64,000 bases of DNA from Gonapodya prolifera JEL478 (Eukaryota; Monoblepharomycota; Monoblepharidomycetes; Monoblepharidales; Gonapodyaceae): NCBI GenBank assembly GCA_001574975.1, contig KQ965790.1, forward strand, positions 128,313-192,312. The letters are read 5' to 3'. Made by a program: the position numbers and the translations under genes. The notes under the pieces were generated by a model. The model had not been told where the DNA came from. It did no database searches and worked only from the letters and a program-made list of their open reading frames with translations. Positions 48,665 through 59,404 of the stretch are shown one piece after another; the stretch's first letter is position 1; each line of letters opens with the position of its first letter.

Positions 48665-49294
48665 CTATGCTCATTCGAACTAGTTTGGAGCTCGGACACA
48701 ACGTATGGTGCGTACATGGTTGGTGGAAATCCAACAGCCAGGGCGTTCGTCCGGTGGTTTGAGACCAACATCTCCCACAAAATCGCCAATTTCAACCCAC
48801 GACTCGACGATGCGATTAAAGCTGGGTACACCATCTCGTCCAAATTCGCCGACGTGGGGTATTTCGAAAACGTTGTTGTGGAACGGGCTCAAGCCTTGAC
48901 ATGGGCCGAATTTCGCAAGCTCCAGCGCGGGGAATGCTCTCTTGTGGAGGCTGCCAACGATATCTGTGCTTTGTGGGATCTGGGAGAGGGACTGAAGAAC
49001 GCGCATTACTATAGCGTGACTCTGGTGAAGGTGAGCTTCTGTTCATTTTCTTAATTCTTACCAATGTCACATCAATTGGTTTGTCTTCGCCCACTGCCAA
49101 TGTGAACCATTGCAATCAAAAGGCAAGGAAACGACTCGGAACACGACCCATTGAAATTCCCAAGCAGCAAGCCAATTTCCCCGACGCAGGTGAAACAGCC
49201 ACAGCCACAGTTGCGGTCGCAGGGAATTTGGGTGTGGAAGAAAGTGAGGTCGCAAGCTGCCGAACAAAGAAACTTGGGCGGGCTGAGAATTGAA
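48665..49294 (+). CDS. hypothetical protein, C-terminal part
   Basis: Coding-like from about 48665 in the frame reading SFELVWSSDTTYGAYMVGGN, then FVRWFETNISHKIANFNPRL, AGYTISSKFADVGYFENVVV and CALWDLGEGLKNAHYYSVTL, up to a GTGAGC donor at about 49030. A second exon beginning near 49123 (ARKRLGTRPIEIPKQQANF) would end TGA at 49292-49294. The 5' end is unknown. The general look (a small alpha/beta tail after an acidic Trp-rich start) recalls the C-terminal part of SAM-dependent methyltransferases, but no signature motif is present, so no function is assigned. Confidence 0.45.
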
Positions 49295-49309
49295 ATATGA
49301 GGGTGGTAC

Positions 49310-49603
49310 TTAGGTGCACACCGTGGACTCTTCAACTGGATTCTTTGGCCTTTGCACGTAATTAAACATGAGCAAGTGCGGACCATATTGTACCATATTG
49401 TACGTTTCTTCAAAACTTTTGAAAGTGAATTTGAATGCCTCGTTGAAAGCAGCAAATTCAAACGCGGGGTTGATGAGCTCGAGACCCGAAGGTTGTAGCA
49501 AAATGATCGAACACGTCGAATCGGGGGGTCGTGGTGATGGGTATGGGATGGATGGTGTTGTTGAGAGCAGGATTGCGGAGAGAGCGAGGTTGTAGAGGCG
49601 CAT
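49310..49603 (-). CDS. hypothetical small secreted protein
   Basis: A 97-codon open frame starting with a plausible signal peptide (MRLYNLALSAILLSTTPSIP) and continuing as a soluble chain (LELINPAFEFAAFNEAFKFT, YNMVQYGPHLLMFNYVQRPK). The frame is open further upstream, so the start is chosen only because of the signal-like sequence. It converges with the hypothetical gene ending at 49294. No family recognised; this may be a chance frame. Confidence 0.35.
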   Translation of the reverse strand: MRLYNLALSAILLSTTPSIPYPSPRPPDSTCSIILLQPSGLELINPAFEFAAFNEAFKFTFKSFEETYNMVQYGPHLLMFNYVQRPKNPVEESTVCT

Positions 49604-49800
49604 TTGCACGGGATATGTATCAGCGATACATTTAGCCATCGAAGACCACTCCACCTTGGTTGCCCTTGTGGTTCTTCTACATATGTTTGTGGGGGAAGTG
49701 TCCGCAGGGTGTTCGGCCAAATCGCGATCATCGGAACTTTTTTTGGCCATCATCCCCCACAAGCGCCCGCCGCATTCCCCGCACCCACTGCATCCACCGC

Positions 49801-52091
49801 ATGCCGCACGCGCAGCGGCCATCGCGCGATCTGCATGTGCACGACGAGGAAACCGCCGAGGCAAAGGCAGACGCAGAGGCATCGACCGAAGAAGACGCTG
49901 CACACCACGGCCACCCGCCCGTGTCGGCATCGCTCATCTGGGTCCTCTCGATTCTGTCCGGCGTCACAGTCGCAAACCTGGTGCGTGCTGCTGCTGTCAC
50001 GCTTGTAATCCTCGATGACCGATGGCCGATGCCGAGACCAACGCGCTATTTGTTGTTGTTGTTGTCGCGCTCGTTTCCCACTTCCTAGTACTACGCGAAT
50101 CCCCTGCTCGAACTGTTGCGCGAGAGTTTCGACGTCGACGAGTACCGGGCAGCAAGCATCAATGCTTTGTTGCAAGGAGGCTACTGTGCTGGGCTGTAAG
50201 TCAGTCCGCCGCTTCTTGCCTAATGCCCCGTCGCTTCAATCGTGCCGACTGCCGTGCTTTGCATCACGCCCACTCCACCTCTCCTCATTCAAAAGACTCT
50301 TCGTAACACCTCTCGGCGACCTCCTCCCCCGCAAACACCTCATCCTCACACTCGTCTTCACATGCGGCCTTCTATCCCTCGGACTCGCGTACGCGCCCTT
50401 TCTCGCCTTCCAGACGCTTTCCTTCGTCATGGGCGTCGCGACCGTGGCGCCGCAGATCATCATCCCACTCACCGCCGATCTCAGCGCTCCTCAAGTTATG
50501 GGCAGCAATGTGGGCAAGGTGAGAGCGGCGCGACAGGAGGGAATGATCCGTGCGTGCGTGAAGCGCGAATGACAGAGCGCGGGGTGCATAAATCCCGCCC
50601 GTTATAAGTGTGTCCGAGATCCGAGTCTAAGCGGACTGAGCCTCGTGTCATAACTCTAAAACTCTCGAATTTTTGTCCCGACTCCCGCCTCCCTCCAGGT
50701 ACTGAGCGGAACTCAAATCGGGATTCTCCTCGCGCGCGTCCTCTCCGGCGTCCTGGCCGACCACATCACCTACCACGGCGTTTTCCTCCTTGCCGGCGGG
50801 CTGCAACTTGTGCTCGCACTCATCGTCGTCTGGCTCATGCCCGCCGTCCCGCGCAACAACAATGACATGAGCCTGTGGGAGGTCTACAAGAGCTGCTGGG
50901 TCTTGTTGACGAGGGAGCCCAAGCTGCAACAATGCTCCATTATTGCGCTTCTTTGCTATGCGTCATTTGGTGCGTTATGACGGGGCCGCGAGGTCTGGAG
51001 TGCAAAGAACGGAAGACCGAGCACGGAGGCCTAAGCGCCGCTAGGCACTGACCGAGGAGTCCGCCGGAGGCGAGCGCCCCGTAAAGTGGAATACTCTCCC
51101 GTTCCGTCCCGCTTCGCGTGCCAAACACCTTCTCACGTCACCTATTCGAATCATACAGCGACCTTTTGGACAACCTCCACGTTCTTGCTCGCCAACGATC
51201 CGTACCACTACACGTCGACGCAAATAGGGCTGCTTGGCTTGGCAGGCATATCGGGAACTCTGTTTGCAGCCGTGGGCGGGAAACTTGCTGTAGGTCTCTT
51301 CCGTCCTTTCCGTCTGTTGTTCACCTGTGATGCGGCAAACACCTTCCCCCTCCCTCTCGCGCGCATTTTCGCCCAAAACAAGGATCACATCGGCGGATCC
51401 TTCTTCGTCATACTGATTGGGATAGTCTTCAAGCTGATCGCATGGACCATGGCCGTCTTGTTCGGAACGAGACACATTGCGGCGCCCATCGTCGCGGCGT
51501 TCTGCTTGGACGGGGGCAGACGGATGCAGCAACGTACGTGTCGTGTGGCAGGAAGTAAAGTTGGCAGTTGCTCGGCTTCGAATGATACCTTGTGACGACT
51601 GTGCAAACTTCAAAACTTTTTCTTCGTTTTTTAATGGTTTTGGTTGCCAGTCGCGAATCAGCTCCGGGTGTACACCATTTCTTCGACAGCACGATCAAGA
51701 GTGAACGCGGTCTACATGATTATAGGTGTGTCGCTTTATTTTATATGTCAATGGCCACCGCGACAGCGTGACGAAACCCTCTTTTTTCTTTGCGTGTATT
51801 GGTGTCCCGTCACGCTGTTTGCGGGTGCGCGGACTGGTCCACATAGGGTACTCTGGAACTTTTATCGGATCGCTCGTCGGAACAGCCTGCTGGGTCGCTG
51901 GCGGCTGGACGCTTGTGTGCGGCGCAGGTTTTTCAATGGTGGGAGCTGCGCTGGTCGCTTGGGCAGCGTGGAACGAGCAGGGACGGTTCAGGCTTTCGGA
52001 ATGGTACCGTCGCTACCGCTACAGGCAAAAGCCAAGAGGTGGCGATGTCGTGAGCGGAGTCGCAACCGAAGAGAAGGGAATCCTGGCGTAA
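49801..52091 (+). CDS. MFS transporter, DHA1 type resembling bacterial YnfM-like proteins
   Basis: Twelve-helix major facilitator. The start ATG at 49801 opens a His/Glu-rich cytosolic head of 40 residues, then LIWVLSILSGVTVANLYYAN, PLLELLRESFDVDEYRAASI, GGYCAGLLFVTPLGDLLPRK (signature loop 2-3 with G-D-x-x-x-R-K), TLVFTCGLLSLGLAYAPFLA, MGVATVAPQIIIPLTADL, GTQIGILLARVLSGVLADHI and a second half ending with FIGSLVGTACWVAGGWTLVC. The YYANPLL element after helix 1 is like the YYNQPLL of bacterial DHA1 proteins. About seven introns; one (50970-51158) contains repeat cluster F. Substrate unknown. Placement of exons between 51295 and 51830 is approximate. Confidence 0.85.
50985..51115 (+). repeat. 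GC-rich intronic repeat, cluster F (MFS intron), plus-strand sense
   Basis: One unit inside the 189-bp intron 50970-51158. It reads GGAGGCCTAAGCGCC, CACTGACCGAGG, TCCGCCGGAGGCGA and GTAAAGTGGAATACTCTCCC on the plus strand, the reverse complement of clusters A-E. Because this host gene is on the plus strand, orientation relative to transcription is the same as in the other five clusters. Confidence 0.87.
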
Positions 52092-53860
52092 TTTATACCC
52101 CTGTTTATACCGATTGTATGTGCGCATAACGCAAATAACACAAGTAGGAAGAATTTCGACATGCGATGCTTGGGAAGCACTGTGAGGCAATAATGCCAAA
52201 CACAGATGCCGACGGCGGATGGACTGAGGCGGTCGTAGCAAATGATATATTTGACGCTAAAGCAAATACACGTCGCCGTGGAAACTCACCTGAGGCAGTC
52301 ATAGCAAATGATTGCTTCCTGCCCCAGGTTTAGTCCGGGAAGCCTGACGAAACCACGGCGTTAGGGTACAAGGTGGTGTGGGCACCAGCCTGACCCAAGC
52401 CGTGGAACATTATTGAGTGCACGATTATAATTTGAGTGGACAGGCTGGCTCCCCGGCCTACCCCAGGTTGACAAAAACGTGGCCAAGTGCCAGTGTGCAC
52501 GGGCCACGCGACCGCAGCGGGCGATTGGCGTGACAGCACCAGGCACAAACGGCATGTGGAAACTTTGCAATCCTCCAGACCTTATTGGGACGTTGCACCA
52601 TTTCGCACATGTCAGAGTGAGTGGACCCCAAAGTACGCTCATAATGCAAGGGTGGGGTACTTTTGAGTCGCACCGTGTCATTCAGAACATTTGTGCTCTC
52701 GTGCTGAATTTGTGTGCTTTGAGAGGCGGAAACGCTGATGATCACAGTGCCAACATTGCATTAGAGTAGGGGCAGGAAAATGAATCAAGGGGGTGATAAC
52801 AAGGTGTCCCGTATTCAAAATTGCTCTCTGCTGAACCTCACTGCCAAGCACCTTAGCAGAAGATACCTACACTACAGTAGTGATATGGTCACTTGCCAAG
52901 AAACCCGAGTCACCGCTGCAAACTCTTGGCACGACTGGGGACAGAGCTACGGCCAGTTGGCGGTGCCTCGAGGGATAAAAACGGACTCCAAAGGCATGGC
53001 GGTATCGCCCTAAAAACTCCATTGACACATTCGCACTCTCAATGGCACGTGGTGGAGTAGGGCCACGGCGCGTCCCACTCGCTTGCTCTTCCTTCCTCGG
53101 TCTTGTCTGTGCCCTTTCGCTCTTCTCCGTGGCGACTAGGACCTCGCAATGCAATCTTCGGCGCGGTTCTTCCGCTTGGCAGCCTTTCATGCCGTAATGG
53201 CAGTATGATGTGTGTACACCGGCCCAGAAATCGTCATTCCGCCAGACGACGACGAACCGCCGACTAATCCCAGCCCACCGACTGGTCCTGACCCACATTC
53301 TCTGTTCCCGTGCCGGACAATTGAAAATGCTGCATCGAGAGCAAGACTGGTGTGATAACAATAATTCGGTTCCGACTTTCTGAGTGCAATAAATGAAGTT
53401 CTATCCAATTTTACAATCACTCTGTCACTCTGCATGAAAAGCGACATTGTGATGAGTGATGCAGCCCATTGCTAGGGAGTGGTCAAGTACCAGAAGCCGC
53501 CATCACCTCTCGCCCGACGGAGCGCCACTCAGACAGTAGTGCAATTGCCACATGGACGAACCTCGGTTTGAATTGACAATCGTCACTTGCGCGCAGGTAA
53601 CCGCGAGCTGTGAGTGCGATTCGCAACATCACACCAGATGATGTTCGCGGGGAATGGCATGGAGACAGTTATATGCAATTGATCAAGCAGCGTACCTTTG
53701 GGGTTTGTGGAAGATATTGCGGGAACTCGACTTCATAGCTTGAGCTGGAGCTGGAAATTTGAAATCGCTCTCACACCTAACATAAGAGCAGCCCTTGCGA
53801 ACTCTCACACCCAACACAACTCTACCGCTATGGTTTGACTCCCCAAACTAAACTAACTTT
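52092..53860. other. gene-poor stretch of 1.8 kb
   Basis: Only short overlapping frames on both strands; the longest (164 codons, minus, 53361-52867) is Arg/Cys-rich without domain or bias. No RNA gene seen. A short direct repeat at 52224-52312 is listed separately. Confidence 0.5.
52224..52312. repeat. 22-bp imperfect direct repeat
   Basis: TGAGGCGGTCGTAGCAAATG at 52224 and TGAGGCAGTCATAGCAAATG at 52291, each followed by AT, spaced 67 bp. Two G/A differences. Confidence 0.7.
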
Positions 53861-53915
53861 GTGCTCATTCGATTAGACAAAATTTTGACGAGGTTCATTC
53901 ATTCCACCAATACAA

Positions 53916-54437
53916 ATGTCCACTCTACTGATAGCTATCGTGACCCGTTCGCCAACGACCCCAAAGGAGAGCCGTCGCCCAGAGAGCACCCCACGAGAAG
54001 GACAGTCACTACGGTGCCCCATACAGAATCCACCACTACACGAGCTGTCCCTGCCAGAAAGCACCCCAAAGCGTCTCTCCTTTCGACAACGCATCCGGCG
54101 TGCATGCAGCGGTAGGACCGCCGTCCCCAAGCCCCAAAAAGAGATCCAGGTCCGTCAGCAGAAGCATCAACATGTGCCGGCGAGCGCATCCACGCTATCC
54201 ATCTATCCGCGCTCTGCCCTCTTCGAAGTCGTCGTTGTTGCTGGTAGGTCCCCCGGATCCCGTCCTTCGTCCACGCCGCCGATACGCGCAACGGTAGGAG
54301 CGCCGTCCCCAAGCCCGACATGCGGACCCAGGTCCGTCAGCCGAAGCATTTCTCTCGAACGCGACTCGGCCAGCGCATCCGATTCCCCCCCTCTCCAGAC
54401 GTGCTTCCGGCTCGGGTATGCTCGAGTGGTAATGTGA
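53916..54437 (+). CDS. hypothetical Ser/Pro/Arg-rich protein with internal repeat
   Basis: A 173-codon frame of low complexity (Ser, Pro, Arg, Thr), beginning MSTLLIAIVTRSPTTPKESR. Two DNA blocks 182 bp apart (about 54107-54171 and 54289-54353) are about 80% identical and both encode an SPSP...RSVSRSI motif, but in different frames of this stretch (182 is not a multiple of three), so an intron or a different exon structure is likely. The flanks are AT-rich. It could be a phospho-regulated disordered protein or not a gene at all. Confidence 0.35.
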   Translation: MSTLLIAIVTRSPTTPKESRRPESTPREGQSLRCPIQNPPLHELSLPESTPKRLSFRQRIRRACSGRTAVPKPQKEIQVRQQKHQHVPASASTLSIYPRSALFEVVVVAGRSPGSRPSSTPPIRATVGAPSPSPTCGPRSVSRSISLERDSASASDSPPLQTCFRLGYARVVM

Positions 54438-54855
54438 CCCTTTTATCCTCGAAGTCGGTCAACGATTTTCGTGGTTTAGGTGACGCAGGATTTTGTTGGC
54501 AAAACCAGCAAAACCAGTCAAGAGGTTCTTTGGCGTCAAAGGGGAATAGTGAAGTCTGAGAGTAGGAACTGCGTTTGACAATGGAACTCCGAGTCGCTTT
54601 CGTGCAAGGTCCCCGCAGTCCTGCGGACCATCCCCTTCCTCAATGTCTTGCTAATAATAACCGCTCGGTGTACAGAATGACGGAAGGGGAGGAGCGAGGG
54701 GATTTGAAACCTCTCTCGAATACATATTGGAAATGTGCACGTGATGAAGCTCACATATCAATGTATTGAAAGAGGAACGATTATTACTGTAAGACAAGAT
54801 TTATTTCCAGCGTTTCCATCGGACGCCCACTCACAGGGCACAATGTCACCTTTCC

Positions 54856-56731
54856 TCACTCAACCACTGGCGCCAAAGCCGGCAACCTCTCCTTCAAATC
54901 AGTCACATCTCCCGCGCTCAACCCGCTCTTCAGGTACCCTCCAACTTTCTGCCACTCGGTAGGTTCCTTCTCCGCCAGAGCGAGCGAAATGTTGTGCATA
55001 TACTGCATGCGCTCCTGGGGCGTGAGGGGCTCAAGGATGAAGGGAAGTAGGACTTCAAGAGAAGGGGAGGTATGGTGGTAGATCTTGCATCATGTAGAAG
55101 TCAGAGTGTGGGACATTGGGTGAGACCACGCTCAGAGCACCGGCCCAATCCCCATTGCTACATCGAGGGCCTCACCTTGGTGAATACGCCAATCTCCTTA
55201 TCACCCAGCTGTGCCGTCATGGGGAACAGATCCTTCTCCTCGCCCGCCATGTGCTCGTCCATTTCTTTCTTCCAGTGTTCCAAACCATCCAAAAACGCGC
55301 CGTACTCCTTCTTGACCGTCGTCACGACGGTAGACCCCACCTCGATCTGCGGCGCAGATCTAACACTTGATGATGAGGATTCTAGCGAGGCGCTGGACCC
55401 TTGATTGGAAGTGGACTTTCCCAAATTGCGCAGACTGCCTGCGACCGCACCGAACACCTTCTTTGCTCGCTGGACGACCCCAACCTTCGATTTTGCCTCC
55501 GGTTCCGCCGCCGCCGCTGCAGTCGCGGAAGTCGTTCCGTTCGCAGGTGGCGCAAGTACGACTTCGAGAGCGGCCTTGTAGTCTTTGTCAAACTTGGCGA
55601 GTACAGCGACATCGTGGGTGTGTTCCGAGTGCGCTCGAGACGTCGAACCCGGTGTCATCTCTTCAAAGACAGGGTATACCACCTCTTCTTCGAAACTTGC
55701 GTGGGTTTGGATGAGCAGAACAAGCGTGGTGACTCTGCAAATGCGAACGGGGGTCATCGTCACTGGTCTGTGTTCAAGCTGCCACAACCACAACAATGGC
55801 CAGGCCCGGGCCCACACGTACCGTCTCGTCAACTCCTTTGCAATTTCCTTGGCTCGCTCCTCCTCCCCATCGCCGAGTCCCTCGAGCTCCTTGTGCAACT
55901 GGAGCGCCTTGTCGTAGTGCCTCCTAATGGCCATGTGCTGCAACCTCCCCATACTCATGGGCTTCATCTTTGGAAGCGTTTTGATGAAGAACTGTTTCAT
56001 CTGCTGCATGTCGTACGAGGTGCTCGTGAAGCTCGTGTTGGATTCCAAAAACCGCACGTAGGCGTCGATTGTATCGTTCGAGAACGTAACACCCCGGAAG
56101 TAGGCAATCAGTGGCAGTCGTTGCAGGACCGGGTACACGATCGCGTCGACCGATGTGGGTGTCTGGGTGCCGAGGAAGTAGGTTACCTCTGGTCGGGACT
56201 AGAGAAAGGTTGAAGTATCAGCCACAATCGCACGAAAAATATACCCCAAAAACGAGTCACGTGGTGAATACAAGACATCGTATTGCGTTAGATCCCGCAT
56301 GTTCTCACCTTGAGCTGTTCTGTAACAAGAGCCAATGCTTCCTTGAGCTTTGGCCTGAACTCGGCCTGGATGTCCGGGTTTGCTGCCATCAAGACCTTGA
56401 GCGCCGGCTGGACAAGCCCGGGTCGGACCTTGGCTTCCCAGGTCTTAACATCCTCCACGCGATCTTCGGGGTACAGGGACGGGGCGTCTGCGCCCTTGGC
56501 CTCGCTCGCGATGACTATCATCTTGGCCGACGAGTTTGTGTACGACCCGTCCGGCAACTGAAGCACGGGGAAGGTCCCGTCCGGCGATGCCGTTTTCCAC
56601 CAATCGGGAAACGATTCCTGCGGCTGGTAGCGAGTGAACTCGTGAGGGACGCTGCTCGCTGTCAGCGCGATGCGCGCCATCTGGGTGAAGGGGCAAAAGC
56701 CCTTGGAGTACAGGTGGTAGCCGCCGGACAT
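54856..56731 (-). CDS. glutathione S-transferase / hemerythrin fusion protein
   Basis: Four exons (56731-56309, 56198-55822, 55734-55176, 55083-54856) give 1587 nt, 528 aa. Residues 1-90 form a thioredoxin-like GST N-domain (YHLYSKGFCPFTQMARIALT, PDGTFPVLQLPDGSYTNSSA, CPFT as the catalytic loop of omega/DHAR-like GSTs). Residues 95-240 are the helical GST C-domain (PEVTYFLGTQTPTSVDAIVY). From about 250 a hemerythrin HHE domain follows: LQHMAIRRHYDKALQLHKEL, TLVLLIQTHASFEEEVVYPV, HSEHTHDVAVLAKFDKDY, FLDGLEHWKKEMDEHMAGEE and KDLFPM, with the His/Glu ligands of a di-iron site. An Ala/Ser linker splits the bundle. The combination suggests redox, metal or oxygen handling with glutathione. Confidence 0.85.
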
Positions 56732-57293
56732 TGGCTGATTGCGGTGGAGTGGAAGGCGTTAATGTTTTGGAAGGGTCAGCGCCGCATTATCCCGTATCCA
56801 AGCAGCTACCTGCATGTGGGGAAAGCAACGAACAACTCAAGTTCGCGAGGAGAGGTTCAGGGCTAGGAATTTCCGGCGAAGCGACCGCGAGAGGGATTCG
56901 AAGAAAGATAGTTCGAGAGAGCGTGAATGTTAAGAATGTGATATTGAGTGGCTTAACAAATTACATATGTCCGTTTTACCCTGCCTGGCATGGGCGGAAC
57001 TGCTTCCGACTCCCCACAGCCAGTGATTCTTGGCGCGGGCCACACTGCAATAGCACATGCGTGGCTTTTGAAGACTGAGAAAGACTTGCTGCTTGCAAAA
57101 CTACTGAAAGTTTCATGGCAGCACCCTCCGACGCCACAGCACATTGCTTCAATATATCTCCGTCGGCGATTTGTAATACTTATGAAAGAGACGAACGCCT
57201 CGCTTCGCCATCATGTCAGTGAAGAAAACCGAAAAAGAGTAATCAAATCGGTAAGTAAAGTCCCCAATCCGGCCGCCATCCTGTTGTCCATGC
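56732..57293. other. intergenic, promoter of the GST-hemerythrin gene expected
   Basis: About 560 bp between two minus-strand genes. A 103-codon plus-strand frame (56990-57301, MGGTASDSPQPVILGAGHTA) has no recognisable domain and overlaps the end of the next gene; not called. Confidence 0.4.
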
Positions 57294-59373
57294 CTAAATA
57301 AGAGACCATTCAAACGTCGTCACGGTATTTCTCGCCTTTGTGGAATCTAGTGGCAATGGCAGTGCGTGTAATACGGGAAGTGGGGAGTGGGGTGAGTCCA
57401 GGTGGTATTGGTGGAACAGAAACGAGACTATTTTGCGCACAACGACACGACACGCACCTCCGGGATAGACAGCGAAAATGTACGCGTTAACGCCACCAAA
57501 GATGGCTGTCACGACCAGAGCGATGATGGACGCGCAGCCTGTATGGTCGGGCGGGGGTGAGTCGCATTGGTTGCCGGCGGGGCCGTCTTCGCGTGCACGT
57601 TCAACTCATCGCTAACGAGCATAACGTACTGCACTTTCCTTTCCCACGGCGCAGGGTTCGACCTAACTGACCCCGTCAAGAGGCTGTACAGGCAGAGCAC
57701 GTTGTTGAGAAAGACGACGCCAGAGCAGATGCAGAACACCGTGACGTTGGCGACGGATCGTGCTGCAATCTGGATTGTGCATGGTTACTCAAGGGTGAGG
57801 CCCTCGAGCCTCAAAAGCAAGCAGCAAAGAACTCACCGCGCTGTTGCCCAGCGAGTACAGCAGCCACGTCCCGTCGAGGTAAAACACTACGAAGAAGACG
57901 TCAGTGGCCATGACGAAGAAGAGCTGCGGGACCACGCCGAGGAAGATGAAGTAGAGCAAGACGAGCACGAGGAAGAGGACGTCGATTTTGAGGAGCAACT
58001 GTAACCAAATGTGTGAAGTTTGAGTGAGGGGAGGGCGAGGTTAGATGTGAGTGAGTTACCAACTTGGAAAATGTTTGTGATGGAAACAAGGCCTGTCGAT
58101 ATGTTCAACAGCCGTGAGTACAGTGTGGGCGGTTGCGACTCAGAGGCCTGTGCGACTTACCCTTCACCCTCGTACTCGCGCCATTATACACATAAATCCT
58201 CCACCCCAGTCTGAAATACAGCTTCCACGTCACATACACCCACACCACACCTCCCACCGTATTCAGCCCCGCCACGAAGGATCCAGTTGACGAGCATGCG
58301 GAAGAAGTGGCCGAGGCTGGAGAGCAAGTGGGAGTGGGAACAAAATAAGGGGCGGTTGAGTGATGGTAAAGTGAGTGAATACGCCGTGACAACTGCCAGG
58401 AAAAGTGCTTACAGTTCGGCTTGGTTTGCGGTCGTGACCTACATCCATGTTTAAAGTAATGGTAAGCCGTAAGCGGCAGCACACAGACGACCCCGAACAA
58501 CCGCGGCAAAGGGGGCTTACCGAGCTCAAGTACATCCAGAACTCGAACATTTGAGTGAAGAGGTAGGCCAGGGTGTAGAGTTTCAGAACTGTGTCGCGTT
58601 CCTGTAGAATACAAACAGCAAATAGTATCGGTCAAACTTTTTTTGACTATTGAAGAGCAGTGAGCACTCACCGTAACGACCGCCGTGGTCCCACCCGACG
58701 TCTTGGCTCTCTTCTCCGACCGTGTGAGTGCGACGATGATGGCGCAGAAGAGGGCCATGGCGAATAGGATCTGGAGGGTGGAGAGGAATATGCCGAGTAC
58801 GAATGTGCGGCGGACAGCCAGGGGCATCTGCTGGAGATTGGGCACCGAGGATAAAGGATGGACGGACGTACTGAATGGGGGATCACAACTTGACGTCATG
58901 GGGATTAACATACCGTTTCATCTTTGGCCAGTTTGGGCTTAGTCAAGTTGTCCCCGCTCGCCGAAGCTCCCCTGGCCTCCTCGTTGTTGCTGTCGTCCGT
59001 TGAGCAACGTGGTCACCGTCCACTCGATAGAGGATTCCACGTTGACAATGTGTTCCGGCTCGTTCCGCCATCGATTTGCGGTTCTCTCATCCACGGGTGG
59101 AGAAGCAAGGAGTGCTGACTGCCCTGCCGCAACCGGTTCCTGGATGGAGGGAACAGTTGCAGGAGGAGGAGTAGCCTTGCGACTTGCTGGGAAGACGACC
59201 TCCAACGACGAGAGGTCAGATGCCCACTGTGGGGTCCCCGCCCAAGCAGCGCGTGCGCATCGTCCAGCTCGACGGTGGCTCCCGGGTGTGCGCCTTCCTG
59301 TCTCTCGCGCTCGCCGCCCCCGCTTGCGACGCTGCCGTGGACTGCTGCGATAATTGTTCTGAATGCTCCGCCT
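57294..59373 (-). pseudogene. decayed copy of the multi-pass membrane protein family (copy 1)
   Basis: Paralogue of the intact gene at 59405-62315, transcribed the other way. The 3' half is well preserved (LLKIDVLFLVLVLLYFIFLG, ATDVFFVVFYLDGTWLLYSL, CSGVVFLNNVLCLYSLLTGS, TAIFGGVNAYIFAVYPG, EWSLI-stop at 57294). Against the intact copy it has: a one-base loss near 59225, where AVHGSVASGG...PHSGH and LEVVFPASRK fall in different frames; a stop and frame change before PKLAKDET near 58945; and a missing block of about 110 bp after LVNWIL near 58290 that shifts frame and removes one helix. Three independent lesions make a functional product unlikely. Introns (MPLAVRRTF start of the membrane part at about 58830) are conserved. 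Confidence 0.7.
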
Positions 59374-59404
59374 GACAATATACTGTGCAATATATTCACA
59401 CGTG

